A stretch of 42,616 bases of DNA from Flavobacteriales bacterium (GCA_012269745.1 JAAXJR010000033.1:19551-62166), one strand, 5' to 3'. Positions 22,898 through 32,236 are shown, counted from the first letter of the stretch. The notes: generated from the sequence alone by a model not told the origin. Program-made: numbers and translations.

Positions 22898-25800
22898 ATG
22901 CTAGGTAATTGGAAGAAATATGTAAGTAGAACGGTTCTCGCTCTACTGTTTATTCCAGTGATGAGCTACGGACAGGATAGCTCGGACACTACCGGAAACG
23001 GTGGTCTTGAGGTTTCTTTACCGGAACCTTCCAATTACGCCAAAGAGATTATTTACGATCCTGCTTCAGGTAACTATTTGGTGTATAAAAAGATTGGCGA
23101 TATCCGCCTTCCTATTCCGGAAGTTTGGACTGTGGATCAGTACCGTCAGTACATGTATGATCGAGCGGAGGAAGAATATATGGCTAATAAAGCCTCGATG
23201 TACAACCCTACCGGAGATAATCCTAGAGATAGTGAAGGCCTCGTGCCACAGATTCAAACGGGTAATGAAGCTCTTGGAAAGGTATTCGGGAGTGATCTTG
23301 TGGAAATTCGTCCGCAGGGTATGGCTGAAATCCGATTCGGTGGCCGATACCAATACGTTGAGAATCCTGGAATTCCTGTACGTAACCAAAAGACCTTTGC
23401 CTTTGATTTTGGCCAGCGCATTCAGATGAATGTTAAGGGTAAGATTGGCGATCGCTTGGAGCTCGGCGTGAACTACGATACTGAGGCATCTTTTGCTTTT
23501 GACAATCAAATGAAGCTGGATTTCGAGGGCGAGGAAGACGACATTATCAAGCGCCTTGAGATGGGTAACATCAACATGCCCCTCAACAGTTCTCTAATCA
23601 CGGGTGCGCAGAGTCTTTTTGGTTTAAAGGGTCAATTCCAATTTGGTAATACCACGGTTACCACGGTCTTCTCTGAGCAGCGTTCACAAAGCCAGAGCAT
23701 CAATGTACAGGGTGGGGGAACGACCACTGAATTCTATATCCAAGGCGACCAATACGAGGCGAACCGTCACTACTTCTTGGCGCAATTTTTCCGAGAACAT
23801 TACGAAGAATATCTCGAGAACATGCCGCTCGTTACTTCGCCAGTCCAAATCACCAAGGTGGAGGTATGGGTAACCAACGAACGAAGCTCGACTCAGAATT
23901 TACGCAACATCGTTGCTTTCATGGATTTGGGTTCTGACGACGAGTATGCCTACCGTAATTCGAATGCAAATTTACCAGGAGTGAGCATCTTCCCAGGTTC
24001 GAACGTAAATATCGAAGGATATCCAAACAACGCGAACAACCAATTAGATCCGCTTACTCTCGAAGCCAACATCCCTGGGGTTAGAGATATCGCCACGGCG
24101 AACCAAGATTTGAGTACCTCTGGTTTTGCTGAAGCGAGAGAATATGTTGAGCTCGCCAATGCTCGAAAATTGGACCAGAACCAATATAAATTCCACCCAC
24201 AGCTCGGATATATTACCTTGAATCAAGCGCTGAACCAAGATGAGGTGCTTGCGGTAGCATTCCAATATACCGCTGGAGGCCGAACCTACCAGGTTGGGGA
24301 ATTCTCGAACGATGGTGTCACTCCGCCAAAGACCTTAATCCTCAAACTCCTTAAGAGTACGGTGCTCGATGTGCGCATGCCAACTTGGGATTTGATGATG
24401 AAAAACATCTATGCCTTGAATGCCTTCCAGTTGGACCGTGAAGACTTCTACATGGACGTTTTGTACATGAACGACGAGACGGGAGTGCCTATTCCGTTCC
24501 TTCCGGATGGAAATTTGAGTGATACCTTGCTTGTTGGGGTGATGGAGTTGGACCGATTAAACAACAACAATGACCCGTTCCCGGATGGAATATTTGACTT
24601 TGTTCCCGGTGTGACCATCGACCAGCAGCGCGGTCGAATTATTTTCCCTGTTATTGAGCCATTTGGTTCTAACCTCGAAGAAAAATTGGACACGGAACAG
24701 GCAAGAAATAAGTACGTCTACAACGCGCTTTACGACAGTACCCGCTTCCGTGCTCAAGAGCAAACCCAAAAGAACAAATTCATCCTCCGTGGCCAGTACA
24801 AGAGCGCCTCGGGGTCAGAGATTTCCCTCGGTGCCTTCAACATCCCTCGAGGCTCAGTTACCGTAACAGCGGGCGGTCGAACTTTGACTGAAAACCAGGA
24901 CTACACGGTGGATTACTCCTTGGGTCGCGTACGCATCATCAACGAAGGGGTGATGAATTCTGGTTCTCCAATTAAAGTGAATTTTGAAAACAACACCTTA
25001 TTTAACGTTCAGACCAAGACGTTCTATGGAACGAACATAGACCACAAAGTCAACGACCATTTGAATGTGGGTGGGACTTGGTTGCACCTAACCGAACGTC
25101 CATTGACCCAAAAGGTGAACATCGGCGACGAACCTATTTCGAATACGATTTGGGGGATGAACACCAACTATAGCAACGAGGCACCCTACCTCACGCGTTT
25201 GATGGATGCACTGCCGTTTATCGAAACCAAGGAAAAGAGTAACCTCCAATTCCGAGGTGAATTTGCCCACCTCATTCCGGGATCGCCTCGCGGTATTCGA
25301 ATTACTGGATCGGAGACTACCTATTTAGATGACTTTGAGAGTTCACAGACGACTATTGATTTGCGCAGTTTGAATGCTTGGAACCTTGCTTCGACTCCAG
25401 GAAATCAAGACGAATTGTTCCCCGAAAGTTCTTTGAATAACGATCTGGCTTATGGGTACAATAGAGCAAAATTGGCCTGGTACATCATTGATCCATCGCT
25501 ATACACTGGAGGTAGTGCAGTGCCAGAAAATATTCGCAACGATCCTGAAATCACTTCTGATCAGCGTATGCGTGAGGTTCTTGTGAAAGAGGTCTTCCCA
25601 AATTACTCTTTGGCGCAGAACGAAGCACGCAACTTGGCGATGTTTGACCTTGCCTACTATCCGAATGAGCCGGGCCCCTACAATTTTGATGTAGAAGGTG
25701 AGCCTGGTATTAGTGCGGGTCTGAGTGCAGATGGGAAACTTGTAGACCCTTCTTCGCGTTGGGCGGGTATCATGCGTCCGTTGCAGATCAATAACTTTGA

Positions 25801-28800
25801 GGAGCAGAATATTGAATTCATCCAGTTTTGGGTGATGGACCCCTTCTATGAAAACGACAACGCTCCGGACGGTGGAGATCTGTATTTTAACCTCGGTAGT
25901 GTCAGTGAGGACATCTTGAAGGACGGTCGACAAAGTTTTGAAAACGGTATTCCGGCCAACGGTGATAAAAGCCAAATGGACAGCACACGCTGGGGCTACT
26001 TGAGTGAGATTCAACCCATCACAGAATTCTTTGATAATGCAGCAGGTGCACGCGATGCGCAGGATGTAGGATTTGATGCATTGCTCGATAGTGAAGAGCG
26101 CACTTGGGCACCAAGCGGTTCATCGAGCTATTTGAACAGAATTACCAATGCCTACGGTACCGGTTCGGTGGCGTACCAAAGTGCCTATCCTGACCCGTCT
26201 CGCGATAACTTCCATTTCTATCGCAGCGACAGTTTAGATGCTGAGAGTGCAGATATCATGGAACGCTACAAGGCCTTTAACGGGACGCAAGGAAACAGCG
26301 CCACTGTTACGGTAAATGGAGCGCCCGCATCGGCCACTAACGTTCCTGATAAGGAGGATGCCAACCGCGATCAAACGTTGAGTAAAACCGAGAGCTACTT
26401 CCAATACCGCGTGTCTATGCGTCCTGAGGATTTAGTGGTAGGTCAGAACTACATCACTGATATTTACGAAACCAATAGCCACGATCTTCCAAACGGTATG
26501 TCACGACCAACCCGATGGATACAGTTCAAGATTCCAGTTTTTGAACCTGAGAAGAAGGTAGGTGGGATTACGGATTTCCGTTCCATCCGATTCTTAAGAA
26601 TGTTCCTTCGTGAATTTGAGGACCCTATTGTTATGCGTTTTGCGCGTTTTGAATTGGTTCGTGGAGAATGGAGAAGATTCCCATTCTCATTGGACGATGT
26701 ACGTGATAATGTGCCTATCGATGAAGACGATGAAACTTCATTTAATGTCAATGCAGTAAACCTAGAGGAAAACGGCGGTCGTACTCCTATTCCTTATGTC
26801 TTGCCGCCAGATATTGAGCGTCAATTGGTTTATGGAGGTACTCAGATTATTCAGCAAAATGAGCAGAGCATGTCCCTTGAAATATGTGGGATTGAGGACG
26901 GCGACGCTCGTGCGGTATTCCGCAACTTTAACTTTGACATGCGTATGTACAAGCGTCTTCGAATGTTTGTTCACGCCGAGGCTGCCGGTGAATTTGAGGA
27001 TCTGAACGATGGTGATTTAAGCATTTTTGTCCGATTGGGTTCCGATTATAATGGAAACTACTACGAATATGAAGTGCCATTGAAAGTCACGCCTTGGGGT
27101 GAATTATTACCAGAGGATATATGGCCGACAGACAATAATATAGATGTTGTCTTTGAAGACCTGAAAACCTTGAAGCTGACTAGGAATGCTGCAATGGAGA
27201 GCGATCCTACGTTAAGTCTGGTCAATAAATACACCGTTACAACGCCTGAAGGACACAAGCTGTCCGTAGTGGGGGCGCCGAATCTAGGGAATATCCGAAC
27301 CCTACTCATTGGTATCCGCAACCCGAAGAAACGCTCAGCAACGGATGGTGACGATGGTCAGGCGAAGTGTGCCGAAATCTGGGTAAATGAATTACGCTTG
27401 AGCGATTTTGATAATAGAGGAGGTTGGGCAGCTACTGCTACAGCGAGTGCGAAGCTAGCTGATGTTGCTAATGTCAACCTTACCGGTACGATGAGTACTA
27501 TTGGCTTTGGGTCTATTGACCAGACCGTCAACGAGCGAAATAAATTTGCAGAACGCTCTTACGGCGTACAAACCAACGTGAATCTTGACAAATTCTTGCC
27601 GCAAGAAGCCGGGGTGAAATTCCCGATGTTCTTCAGTTTCAACGAGAGTTTTAAAAATCCTCAGTTCAATCCTTTGGACCCCGATATAGACTTCAAGGAA
27701 TCATTGGCGGCTGCAGAGACTCAAGAGGAACGCGATAGTCTCAGGTTTGCAGGACAAGAGTATCAGATGCGCAAGAGTATCAACTTTACCAACGTTCGCA
27801 AGGAGAAAGGCTCAGGGGGTGGTGCTGGCCGTCCTGCAGGGCCTAGAGCGGCGCCCAAAGGCGGTGGTAAAGAAGGAGGAGTAAGCAGCAAAGGCATCAA
27901 TTGGGCCAACTCACCATTCGCTATCAGCAACTTTAATACTTCTTATGCCTTTACAGAAAGCGATCGTAGAAACATCAATATCGTGCAAGATCACCGTGTG
28001 ATGCACACGGCATCGTTGAATTACAATTACCAAACGCGCCCTAAGAATATTGCACCGTTCAAGAATAAAATTCAGAACAAGCAATTGGCACTCATTAGAG
28101 ACTTCAATTTCTACTACCTGCCTTCTAAGGTGAGTATGCGTACTGAGCTCAGACGCCAACTAGCGACCATGCAAATGCGCAATACGTTCGATCCAGCTAT
28201 TTCGTTGCCGGTTACCTATAATAAGGCTTTGACTTCGAAGCGCATGTACGATGTGGCGTACGATTTATCTAAAGGTTTGAAGCTAGACTACAATGCTACA
28301 GCACAGAGTAGAGTTGATGAGCTTCCTGGTGATCCTAAGACGCAGGCAAACAGGGATACAATTATTGCGGGTTTGTCTAGCCTCGGTCGTCCTACCCAAT
28401 TCCATCAGACGCTGAATGTGAATTGGCAAGTACCAATTAATAAGTTCCCATTTATGGATTGGACCTCTGCGAGTGTTCGGTATTCAGGAAACTATGATTG
28501 GCAGACCAATTCCACAGCGGCACTAAATCCTCAAGCAAAACCTGAGCTTTACTTTGGAAACCGTGCGCAGAATTCGAACAATATTCAGCTCACTGCGAAT
28601 GCGAACTTTATCAACTTCTACAACCAGATTCCTTTCTTGCGAAAGGCAAATCAAGGCGGTAGGCCCCAACCTGTAGCTCGTCGCGGAGCGCCACAGCGTC
28701 GTGGAGCGCCGAAAAAAGAGGGTAAGGAAGAGGAAGAAAAAGAAAAGAAGGATAGCAAGATTTTGTTGGGTGCAGCACGCGTTGCCATGATGGTGCGTTC

Positions 28801-30199
28801 GGTGTCTTTGACCTATTCTCAGACCAACGGTACTTTATTGCCAGGGCTTATCACCAACCCGACCTATTTTGGCTTAGACCCAAGTGCACTAATGTCACCA
28901 GGGCTAGATTTTGTATTAGGTCGTCAGAGTGATATCAAAGCCCTAGCAGCGGCTAATGGTTGGTTGACTCAGAACACAAAACAGCCAAATCAATTCCAAA
29001 AGACCTTCACTGAGAATTTAAACTTCCGCGCGACAGTAGAGCCTTGGCAAGATTTGAGGTTACAGATTACGGCCACCAAAGTGGCTGGTTTGAATAGCTC
29101 ATCGATCTTTAGATACCACGATCCACTTATCGATACTACGCTAGGTTTGCCGGCAGGTTTCTACAACTTTAATCCAATGGATAACGGGAATTATTCTATT
29201 AGTTTCTTGTCCATAGGTAGTGCGTTTGAACCGATTGATTCGTCTAACTCTCCGGTTTACAATCTCTTCTTGGCGAATAGAAATACCATCTCTCAGCGTC
29301 TAAGAGATAACAAGGTTACCAATGATCCGACCTATGTCGGTAATTTCATCACGGCCGCAGACGACAGTACGGGTACACGAGAAGGATACGACGGGTACAG
29401 CTACAACAGTGCTGAGGTGCTCGTACCGGCATTCTTGGCGGCCTACGGAGGTATGGACCCGAATGAGGTAGTCTTAAACGGTCGCCCGAATTTACCAATG
29501 CCGAATTGGAACCTGAACTTCAATGGACTGATGAAAATTCCATGGTTTAAGAAGAACTTCCAATCGTTCACATTGACCCATACTTACAAGAGTTTGTACA
29601 CGATGAATTCGTACCAGAGCAATATGCTTCTGCAACAGCGCATTCAGAACGGGGAGCCGCCGAACAACATTCGAAATACCAACGGTGATTTCTTACCGAT
29701 TGAGCAAATTTCTCAGGTGAGTATTGCCGAGAACTTTGGTCCTTTCGTAGGGCTAAACATGCGTATGAAGAATCAGGCGAGTTTACGTTTGGACATTAAG
29801 CGCAACCGTCAAATGAACCTATCTCTGGTGAACAATCAATTGAGTGATACTCGAGGTATGGAAGTCGTAATAGGAACGGGCTACATAATAAAAGATGTTA
29901 GCTTCAATATTGTTAGCGATGGGCGCCCACAAAAGATCACCTCTAATCTCGATTTAAAACTGGACTTTAGTTTACGTGATAACCAAACGGTAATTCGCCG
30001 TATCCAAGAGGGCGTGGATCAAGTAACGGCAGGTCAGCGCATCTGGTCATTGAAGGCAAGTGCAGATTATATGCTTTCTTCGAAATTGACCGCTCGACTT
30101 TATTACGATCAAACGGTGAGTAAGTTTAAGACATCGAATGCATTCCCAACGTTGAACACCAACGCGGGTATTGCGTTTAGATTTAATCTTGCTCAATAG
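22898..30199 (+). CDS. sprA: Type IX secretion system outer-membrane translocon SprA (Sov)
   Basis: A 2433-residue protein, in the expected size range for SprA, the giant beta-barrel (36 strands in the solved Flavobacterium structure) that translocates T9SS cargo across the outer membrane. It has a signal peptide ending SYGQ (residue 25), a conserved N-terminal segment (YDPASGNYLVYKKIGDIRLP) and SprA-family features throughout such as RGEFAHLIPGSPRGI and SETTYLDDFESSQTTIDLR. The last residues are strand-like (AGIAFRFNLAQ). Two low-complexity inserts occur: Gly/Pro/Lys-rich at about residues 1635-1662 and basic/acidic at about 1918-1953. The start directly abuts the ruvA stop. It should be essential for export of the sorting-domain proteins in this window and, in motile relatives, for gliding. 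Confidence 0.96.
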   Translation: MLGNWKKYVSRTVLALLFIPVMSYGQDSSDTTGNGGLEVSLPEPSNYAKEIIYDPASGNYLVYKKIGDIRLPIPEVWTVDQYRQYMYDRAEEEYMANKASMYNPTGDNPRDSEGLVPQIQTGNEALGKVFGSDLVEIRPQGMAEIRFGGRYQYVENPGIPVRNQKTFAFDFGQRIQMNVKGKIGDRLELGVNYDTEASFAFDNQMKLDFEGEEDDIIKRLEMGNINMPLNSSLITGAQSLFGLKGQFQFGNTTVTTVFSEQRSQSQSINVQGGGTTTEFYIQGDQYEANRHYFLAQFFREHYEEYLENMPLVTSPVQITKVEVWVTNERSSTQNLRNIVAFMDLGSDDEYAYRNSNANLPGVSIFPGSNVNIEGYPNNANNQLDPLTLEANIPGVRDIATANQDLSTSGFAEAREYVELANARKLDQNQYKFHPQLGYITLNQALNQDEVLAVAFQYTAGGRTYQVGEFSNDGVTPPKTLILKLLKSTVLDVRMPTWDLMMKNIYALNAFQLDREDFYMDVLYMNDETGVPIPFLPDGNLSDTLLVGVMELDRLNNNNDPFPDGIFDFVPGVTIDQQRGRIIFPVIEPFGSNLEEKLDTEQARNKYVYNALYDSTRFRAQEQTQKNKFILRGQYKSASGSEISLGAFNIPRGSVTVTAGGRTLTENQDYTVDYSLGRVRIINEGVMNSGSPIKVNFENNTLFNVQTKTFYGTNIDHKVNDHLNVGGTWLHLTERPLTQKVNIGDEPISNTIWGMNTNYSNEAPYLTRLMDALPFIETKEKSNLQFRGEFAHLIPGSPRGIRITGSETTYLDDFESSQTTIDLRSLNAWNLASTPGNQDELFPESSLNNDLAYGYNRAKLAWYIIDPSLYTGGSAVPENIRNDPEITSDQRMREVLVKEVFPNYSLAQNEARNLAMFDLAYYPNEPGPYNFDVEGEPGISAGLSADGKLVDPSSRWAGIMRPLQINNFEEQNIEFIQFWVMDPFYENDNAPDGGDLYFNLGSVSEDILKDGRQSFENGIPANGDKSQMDSTRWGYLSEIQPITEFFDNAAGARDAQDVGFDALLDSEERTWAPSGSSSYLNRITNAYGTGSVAYQSAYPDPSRDNFHFYRSDSLDAESADIMERYKAFNGTQGNSATVTVNGAPASATNVPDKEDANRDQTLSKTESYFQYRVSMRPEDLVVGQNYITDIYETNSHDLPNGMSRPTRWIQFKIPVFEPEKKVGGITDFRSIRFLRMFLREFEDPIVMRFARFELVRGEWRRFPFSLDDVRDNVPIDEDDETSFNVNAVNLEENGGRTPIPYVLPPDIERQLVYGGTQIIQQNEQSMSLEICGIEDGDARAVFRNFNFDMRMYKRLRMFVHAEAAGEFEDLNDGDLSIFVRLGSDYNGNYYEYEVPLKVTPWGELLPEDIWPTDNNIDVVFEDLKTLKLTRNAAMESDPTLSLVNKYTVTTPEGHKLSVVGAPNLGNIRTLLIGIRNPKKRSATDGDDGQAKCAEIWVNELRLSDFDNRGGWAATATASAKLADVANVNLTGTMSTIGFGSIDQTVNERNKFAERSYGVQTNVNLDKFLPQEAGVKFPMFFSFNESFKNPQFNPLDPDIDFKESLAAAETQEERDSLRFAGQEYQMRKSINFTNVRKEKGSGGGAGRPAGPRAAPKGGGKEGGVSSKGINWANSPFAISNFNTSYAFTESDRRNINIVQDHRVMHTASLNYNYQTRPKNIAPFKNKIQNKQLALIRDFNFYYLPSKVSMRTELRRQLATMQMRNTFDPAISLPVTYNKALTSKRMYDVAYDLSKGLKLDYNATAQSRVDELPGDPKTQANRDTIIAGLSSLGRPTQFHQTLNVNWQVPINKFPFMDWTSASVRYSGNYDWQTNSTAALNPQAKPELYFGNRAQNSNNIQLTANANFINFYNQIPFLRKANQGGRPQPVARRGAPQRRGAPKKEGKEEEEKEKKDSKILLGAARVAMMVRSVSLTYSQTNGTLLPGLITNPTYFGLDPSALMSPGLDFVLGRQSDIKALAAANGWLTQNTKQPNQFQKTFTENLNFRATVEPWQDLRLQITATKVAGLNSSSIFRYHDPLIDTTLGLPAGFYNFNPMDNGNYSISFLSIGSAFEPIDSSNSPVYNLFLANRNTISQRLRDNKVTNDPTYVGNFITAADDSTGTREGYDGYSYNSAEVLVPAFLAAYGGMDPNEVVLNGRPNLPMPNWNLNFNGLMKIPWFKKNFQSFTLTHTYKSLYTMNSYQSNMLLQQRIQNGEPPNNIRNTNGDFLPIEQISQVSIAENFGPFVGLNMRMKNQASLRLDIKRNRQMNLSLVNNQLSDTRGMEVVIGTGYIIKDVSFNIVSDGRPQKITSNLDLKLDFSLRDNQTVIRRIQEGVDQVTAGQRIWSLKASADYMLSSKLTARLYYDQTVSKFKTSNAFPTLNTNAGIAFRFNLAQ

Positions 30200-30223
30200 A
30201 GTCTACGGAAATAAAAATCAGTT

Positions 30224-30231
30224 TACATTTG
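30224..30231 (+). promoter_or_regulatory. -7 element (TAnnTTTG) of gcvH
   Basis: TACATTTG is an exact match ending 16 bases before the gcvH ATG, in the 48-base gap after sprA. The mRNA leader would be only about ten bases. No -33 TTG is visible at standard spacing. Confidence 0.55.
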
Positions 30232-30247
30232 TCAAAAACATACCCGA

Positions 30248-30625
30248 ATGAACTACCCAGATAATTTAAAGTACTCGAAGGATCACGAATGGATCCGCGT
30301 TGAAGGCGATGAGGCCTTTGTTGGAATTACAGCATTTGCAGCAAGCGAATTAGGTGATATCGTATTTGTTGATGTTGATACAGAAGGCGAATCTTTAGAC
30401 CAGGATGAAGTTTTCGGTAGTGTAGAGGCAGTAAAAACGGTAAGTGATTTGTTCTTGCCAGTTGCAGGGGAGATTTTGGAGTTCAATGAAGGATTAGAAG
30501 ATGCTCCTGAGGCTGTAAATGACGATCCATACGGTGAAGGCTGGATGGTTAAGATTAAAATTAGCGATGCGTCTCAATTGGACGGATTGATGGATTCAGC
30601 AGCATACCAAGCAATGCTTGGGTAA
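30248..30625 (+). CDS. gcvH: Glycine cleavage system H protein
   Basis: A 125-residue lipoyl carrier. The lipoylation site is Lys63 in [10 protein letters not shown], preceded by [12 protein letters not shown] and followed by [11 protein letters not shown] and [14 protein letters not shown], all standard for GcvH. It shuttles the aminomethyl group between the P, T and L proteins of glycine cleavage in the cytoplasm. The other components are not in this window. A terminator-like hairpin follows 25 bases after its stop but lies inside the next coding region. Confidence 0.97.
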   Translation: MNYPDNLKYSKDHEWIRVEGDEAFVGITAFAASELGDIVFVDVDTEGESLDQDEVFGSVEAVKTVSDLFLPVAGEILEFNEGLEDAPEAVNDDPYGEGWMVKIKISDASQLDGLMDSAAYQAMLG

Positions 30626-30629
30626 AGCC

Positions 30630-31007
30630 ATGCGAAATCCTTGGATATATAGAGCCCCTGCCATTGGTTGGGGCTTTTTAATTTTTTACGCTTGTCTCGC
30701 ACCGGTGAGCGATCTCGATCCAGGTTGGGAGATTGAGATAAGCGACAAATTAGTTCATTTCATCCTCTATTTCTCATGGACTATTTTACTCTATTTCGCC
30801 TCTTCACGTGGATACAGAAGGCCCATTAAAAAAAGAAAGGCTCTCGTTTATTGGCTCGCAGCGGTAGTGCTTGGTGGACTTATTGAGCTACTTCAAAGTT
30901 GGATGGGCCTAGGTCGTTCAGCAGATCTTTTGGATGCCATAGCAAATACCGCTGGTGCAGTTGCTGGTATGGTTGCCTCTAGAGTGTTTCATAGAATCTT
31001 GGCATAG
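30630..31007 (+). CDS. VanZ-like family small membrane protein
   Basis: A 125-residue protein with about four hydrophobic segments. Segments AIGWGFLIFYACLAPVSDL, DKLVHFILYFSWTILLYFA and GRSADLLDAIANTAGAVAG match the VanZ-like family (conserved DxxHF and DxxAN-x2-G patterns). The family name derives from teicoplanin resistance, but the general function is unknown, and resistance should not be inferred. ATG 30630 is four bases after the gcvH stop; an in-frame TTG at 30618 would overlap gcvH. A hairpin with T tract (30651-30687) lies within the first 20 codons. Confidence 0.8.
   Translation: MRNPWIYRAPAIGWGFLIFYACLAPVSDLDPGWEIEISDKLVHFILYFSWTILLYFASSRGYRRPIKKRKALVYWLAAVVLGGLIELLQSWMGLGRSADLLDAIANTAGAVAGMVASRVFHRILA
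30651..30687 (+). terminator. Terminator-like hairpin inside the 5' end of the VanZ-like gene
   Basis: AGCCCC (30653-30658) pairs perfectly with GGGGCT (30670-30675), extendable by a G-U and an A-T pair, with an 11-base loop. It is followed by TTTTTAATTTTTT (30675-30687). It starts 25 bases after the gcvH stop, where a gcvH terminator would be expected, but codes for residues 8-20 of the next protein. Confidence 0.6.
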
Positions 31008-31050
31008 TTTTTTGGCTCTAATTCTCATAATCCCTAAAAATGAGAAGTTT

Positions 31051-31779
31051 ATGAGCCTAAAAGTCAGAAAAACTGCAAAAGCAGATTTAGAGAACAAACG
31101 TCCCTTGTTCTTAATTCTAGGATTGGTTTTATCTCTAGGTGCTGCCTACACCGCACTCGAGTGGAGTGTCATAGAGCGTCCATTAATGGTTGTCGATAAC
31201 GGTGACGGTGCCTTTATAGATGAAGAGGACTGGGTTGTGCCCATCACCCAGAGGTCTATGCCAGCGAAGCCGTTGGCCGCAAGTATCCCGAAAATAGATC
31301 CGAATATCATAAAGATTGTTTCTAATACAGCTGTTCTTCCGGCGATAGATCCAAATCTGTTAACAGGTATTATTGACGACGGTATCGTCGAGATCATTGA
31401 TCCGGATCCTATAGATAATGATATATACAAGTTCACAGCTGTAGAGTCTAGACCTGTTTTTAAGGGCTGTGAAGGATTGGCTACCGATGATGATCGTTTC
31501 GCTTGTTTTCAAAAAGAGCTTTTAGGCTTTGTAGCCAAAAACTTTGAGGTGAGTGAAGAGATGATGATGTTCTCTTCTGGCGAGAAGGTTTTTGTAGAAT
31601 TCATCATTGAAAAAGATGGATCGGTACGTAAAGCCAAAGTGGTGCGCGGAGAAGATGAGCTAATCTCAAACGAGGCTGTACGCATGGTGAAGAGCTTGCC
31701 GGAATTTGTGCCTGCAAAGATCAATGGTAAGCCCGTCAGAATGTCGTACATTTTGCCAGTAAACGTAAAGCTTCAGTAA
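31051..31779 (+). CDS. TonB-like energy transducer without a proline-rich linker
   Basis: A 242-residue protein with a short cytoplasmic N-terminus, one transmembrane anchor (LFLILGLVLSLGAAYTALEW), a periplasmic linker, and a C-terminal TonB domain (VESRPVFKGCEGLA ... VFVEFIIEKDGSVRKAKVVRG ... MSYILPVNVKL). It is clearly paralogous to the third TonB gene in this set, including the N-terminal charged motif (ADLENKRPLF versus ADAENKKNLF), but lacks the polyproline stretch, and the usual P-x-LA-x4-I-x-GKVYV segment is altered (SEEMMMFSSGEKVFV). ATG 31051 gives the usual N-terminus. It may be a divergent TonB; whether it couples to ExbB/ExbD is unknown. Confidence 0.82.
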   Translation: MSLKVRKTAKADLENKRPLFLILGLVLSLGAAYTALEWSVIERPLMVVDNGDGAFIDEEDWVVPITQRSMPAKPLAASIPKIDPNIIKIVSNTAVLPAIDPNLLTGIIDDGIVEIIDPDPIDNDIYKFTAVESRPVFKGCEGLATDDDRFACFQKELLGFVAKNFEVSEEMMMFSSGEKVFVEFIIEKDGSVRKAKVVRGEDELISNEAVRMVKSLPEFVPAKINGKPVRMSYILPVNVKLQ

Positions 31780-31780
31780 G

Positions 31781-32170
31781 ATGAAAATGAAATTGGTATT
31801 CGCATTAATGGCATTAATTAGCCTTCCATCCATGGCACAAGAACAAGTGGCGCCCACTTTTGAAAATTGCCAACACATTGAAGCCAATGGTGATATGCAA
31901 GTGTGTTTCAATAGAACGCTAATGGAACATGTTGTAACCTCTTTGAAATATCCTGCTGGACTTGAGGAAGAAGGACGCGTTTTTGTAGAAATTACTTTTG
32001 ACGAAAATGGTCAATTGCAGGAGCCACAGGTGATGAAGAGTTTTTCGGAATTAGCCTCTAATGAAGCAGTTAAGGTGATGAAATCATTACCACAGGTTGT
32101 AATGCCGGCGACAGAAAACGGAAAGCCCGTTGCAATTACCTACACCATTCCTGTACAATTCAAGAAATAA
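31781..32170 (+). CDS. Secreted stand-alone TonB C-terminal domain protein
   Basis: A 129-residue protein with a cleavable signal peptide (MKMKLVFALMALISLPSMAQ) and essentially only a TonB C-terminal-like domain (GRVFVEITFDENGQLQEPQVMKS ... EAVKVMKSLPQ ... PVAITYTIPVQF). There is no membrane anchor, so it should be free in the periplasm. It keeps the two cysteines found at the domain start of both neighbours (FENC ... VCFN). It begins one base after the previous stop. It could be a regulatory or adaptor fragment of TonB; I know of no defined function. Confidence 0.75.
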   Translation: MKMKLVFALMALISLPSMAQEQVAPTFENCQHIEANGDMQVCFNRTLMEHVVTSLKYPAGLEEEGRVFVEITFDENGQLQEPQVMKSFSELASNEAVKVMKSLPQVVMPATENGKPVAITYTIPVQFKK

Positions 32171-32187
32171 CTAGTAAAAACTCATTT

Positions 32188-32218
32188 GTGCTAACGGTAG
32201 ATTTGGCTATTTTAGCAC
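32188..32218. promoter_or_regulatory. Inverted repeat bracketing the tonB -7 element
   Basis: GTGCTAA (32188-32194) and TTAGCAC (32212-32218) form perfect 7-base arms separated by 17 bases that contain TAGATTTG. It could be an operator. With arms this short, chance is a real alternative. Confidence 0.35.
32198..32205 (+). promoter_or_regulatory. -7 element (TAnnTTTG) of tonB
   Basis: TAGATTTG is an exact match ending 31 bases before the ATG at 32237. It indicates that the third TonB gene can be transcribed independently of the two upstream ones. Confidence 0.5.
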
Positions 32219-32236
32219 CTCAATTAGTTCTAACGC

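Noticed and set aside
22925-22947. Hairpin AGTAGA/TCTACT near the start of sprA, similar in position to the SCO1 and VanZ-like hairpins
   Set aside because: Only six pairs with an 11-base loop and no T tract; too weak to claim.
30618-31007. VanZ-like gene as an antibiotic resistance determinant
   Set aside because: VanZ-like proteins are widespread with unknown roles; no vanA/H/X-type genes or other resistance context is present.
31091-31111. Hairpin AGAACAA/TTGTTCT early in the first TonB-like gene
   Set aside because: Seven mostly A-T pairs, expected by chance in a window this size, with no T tract.
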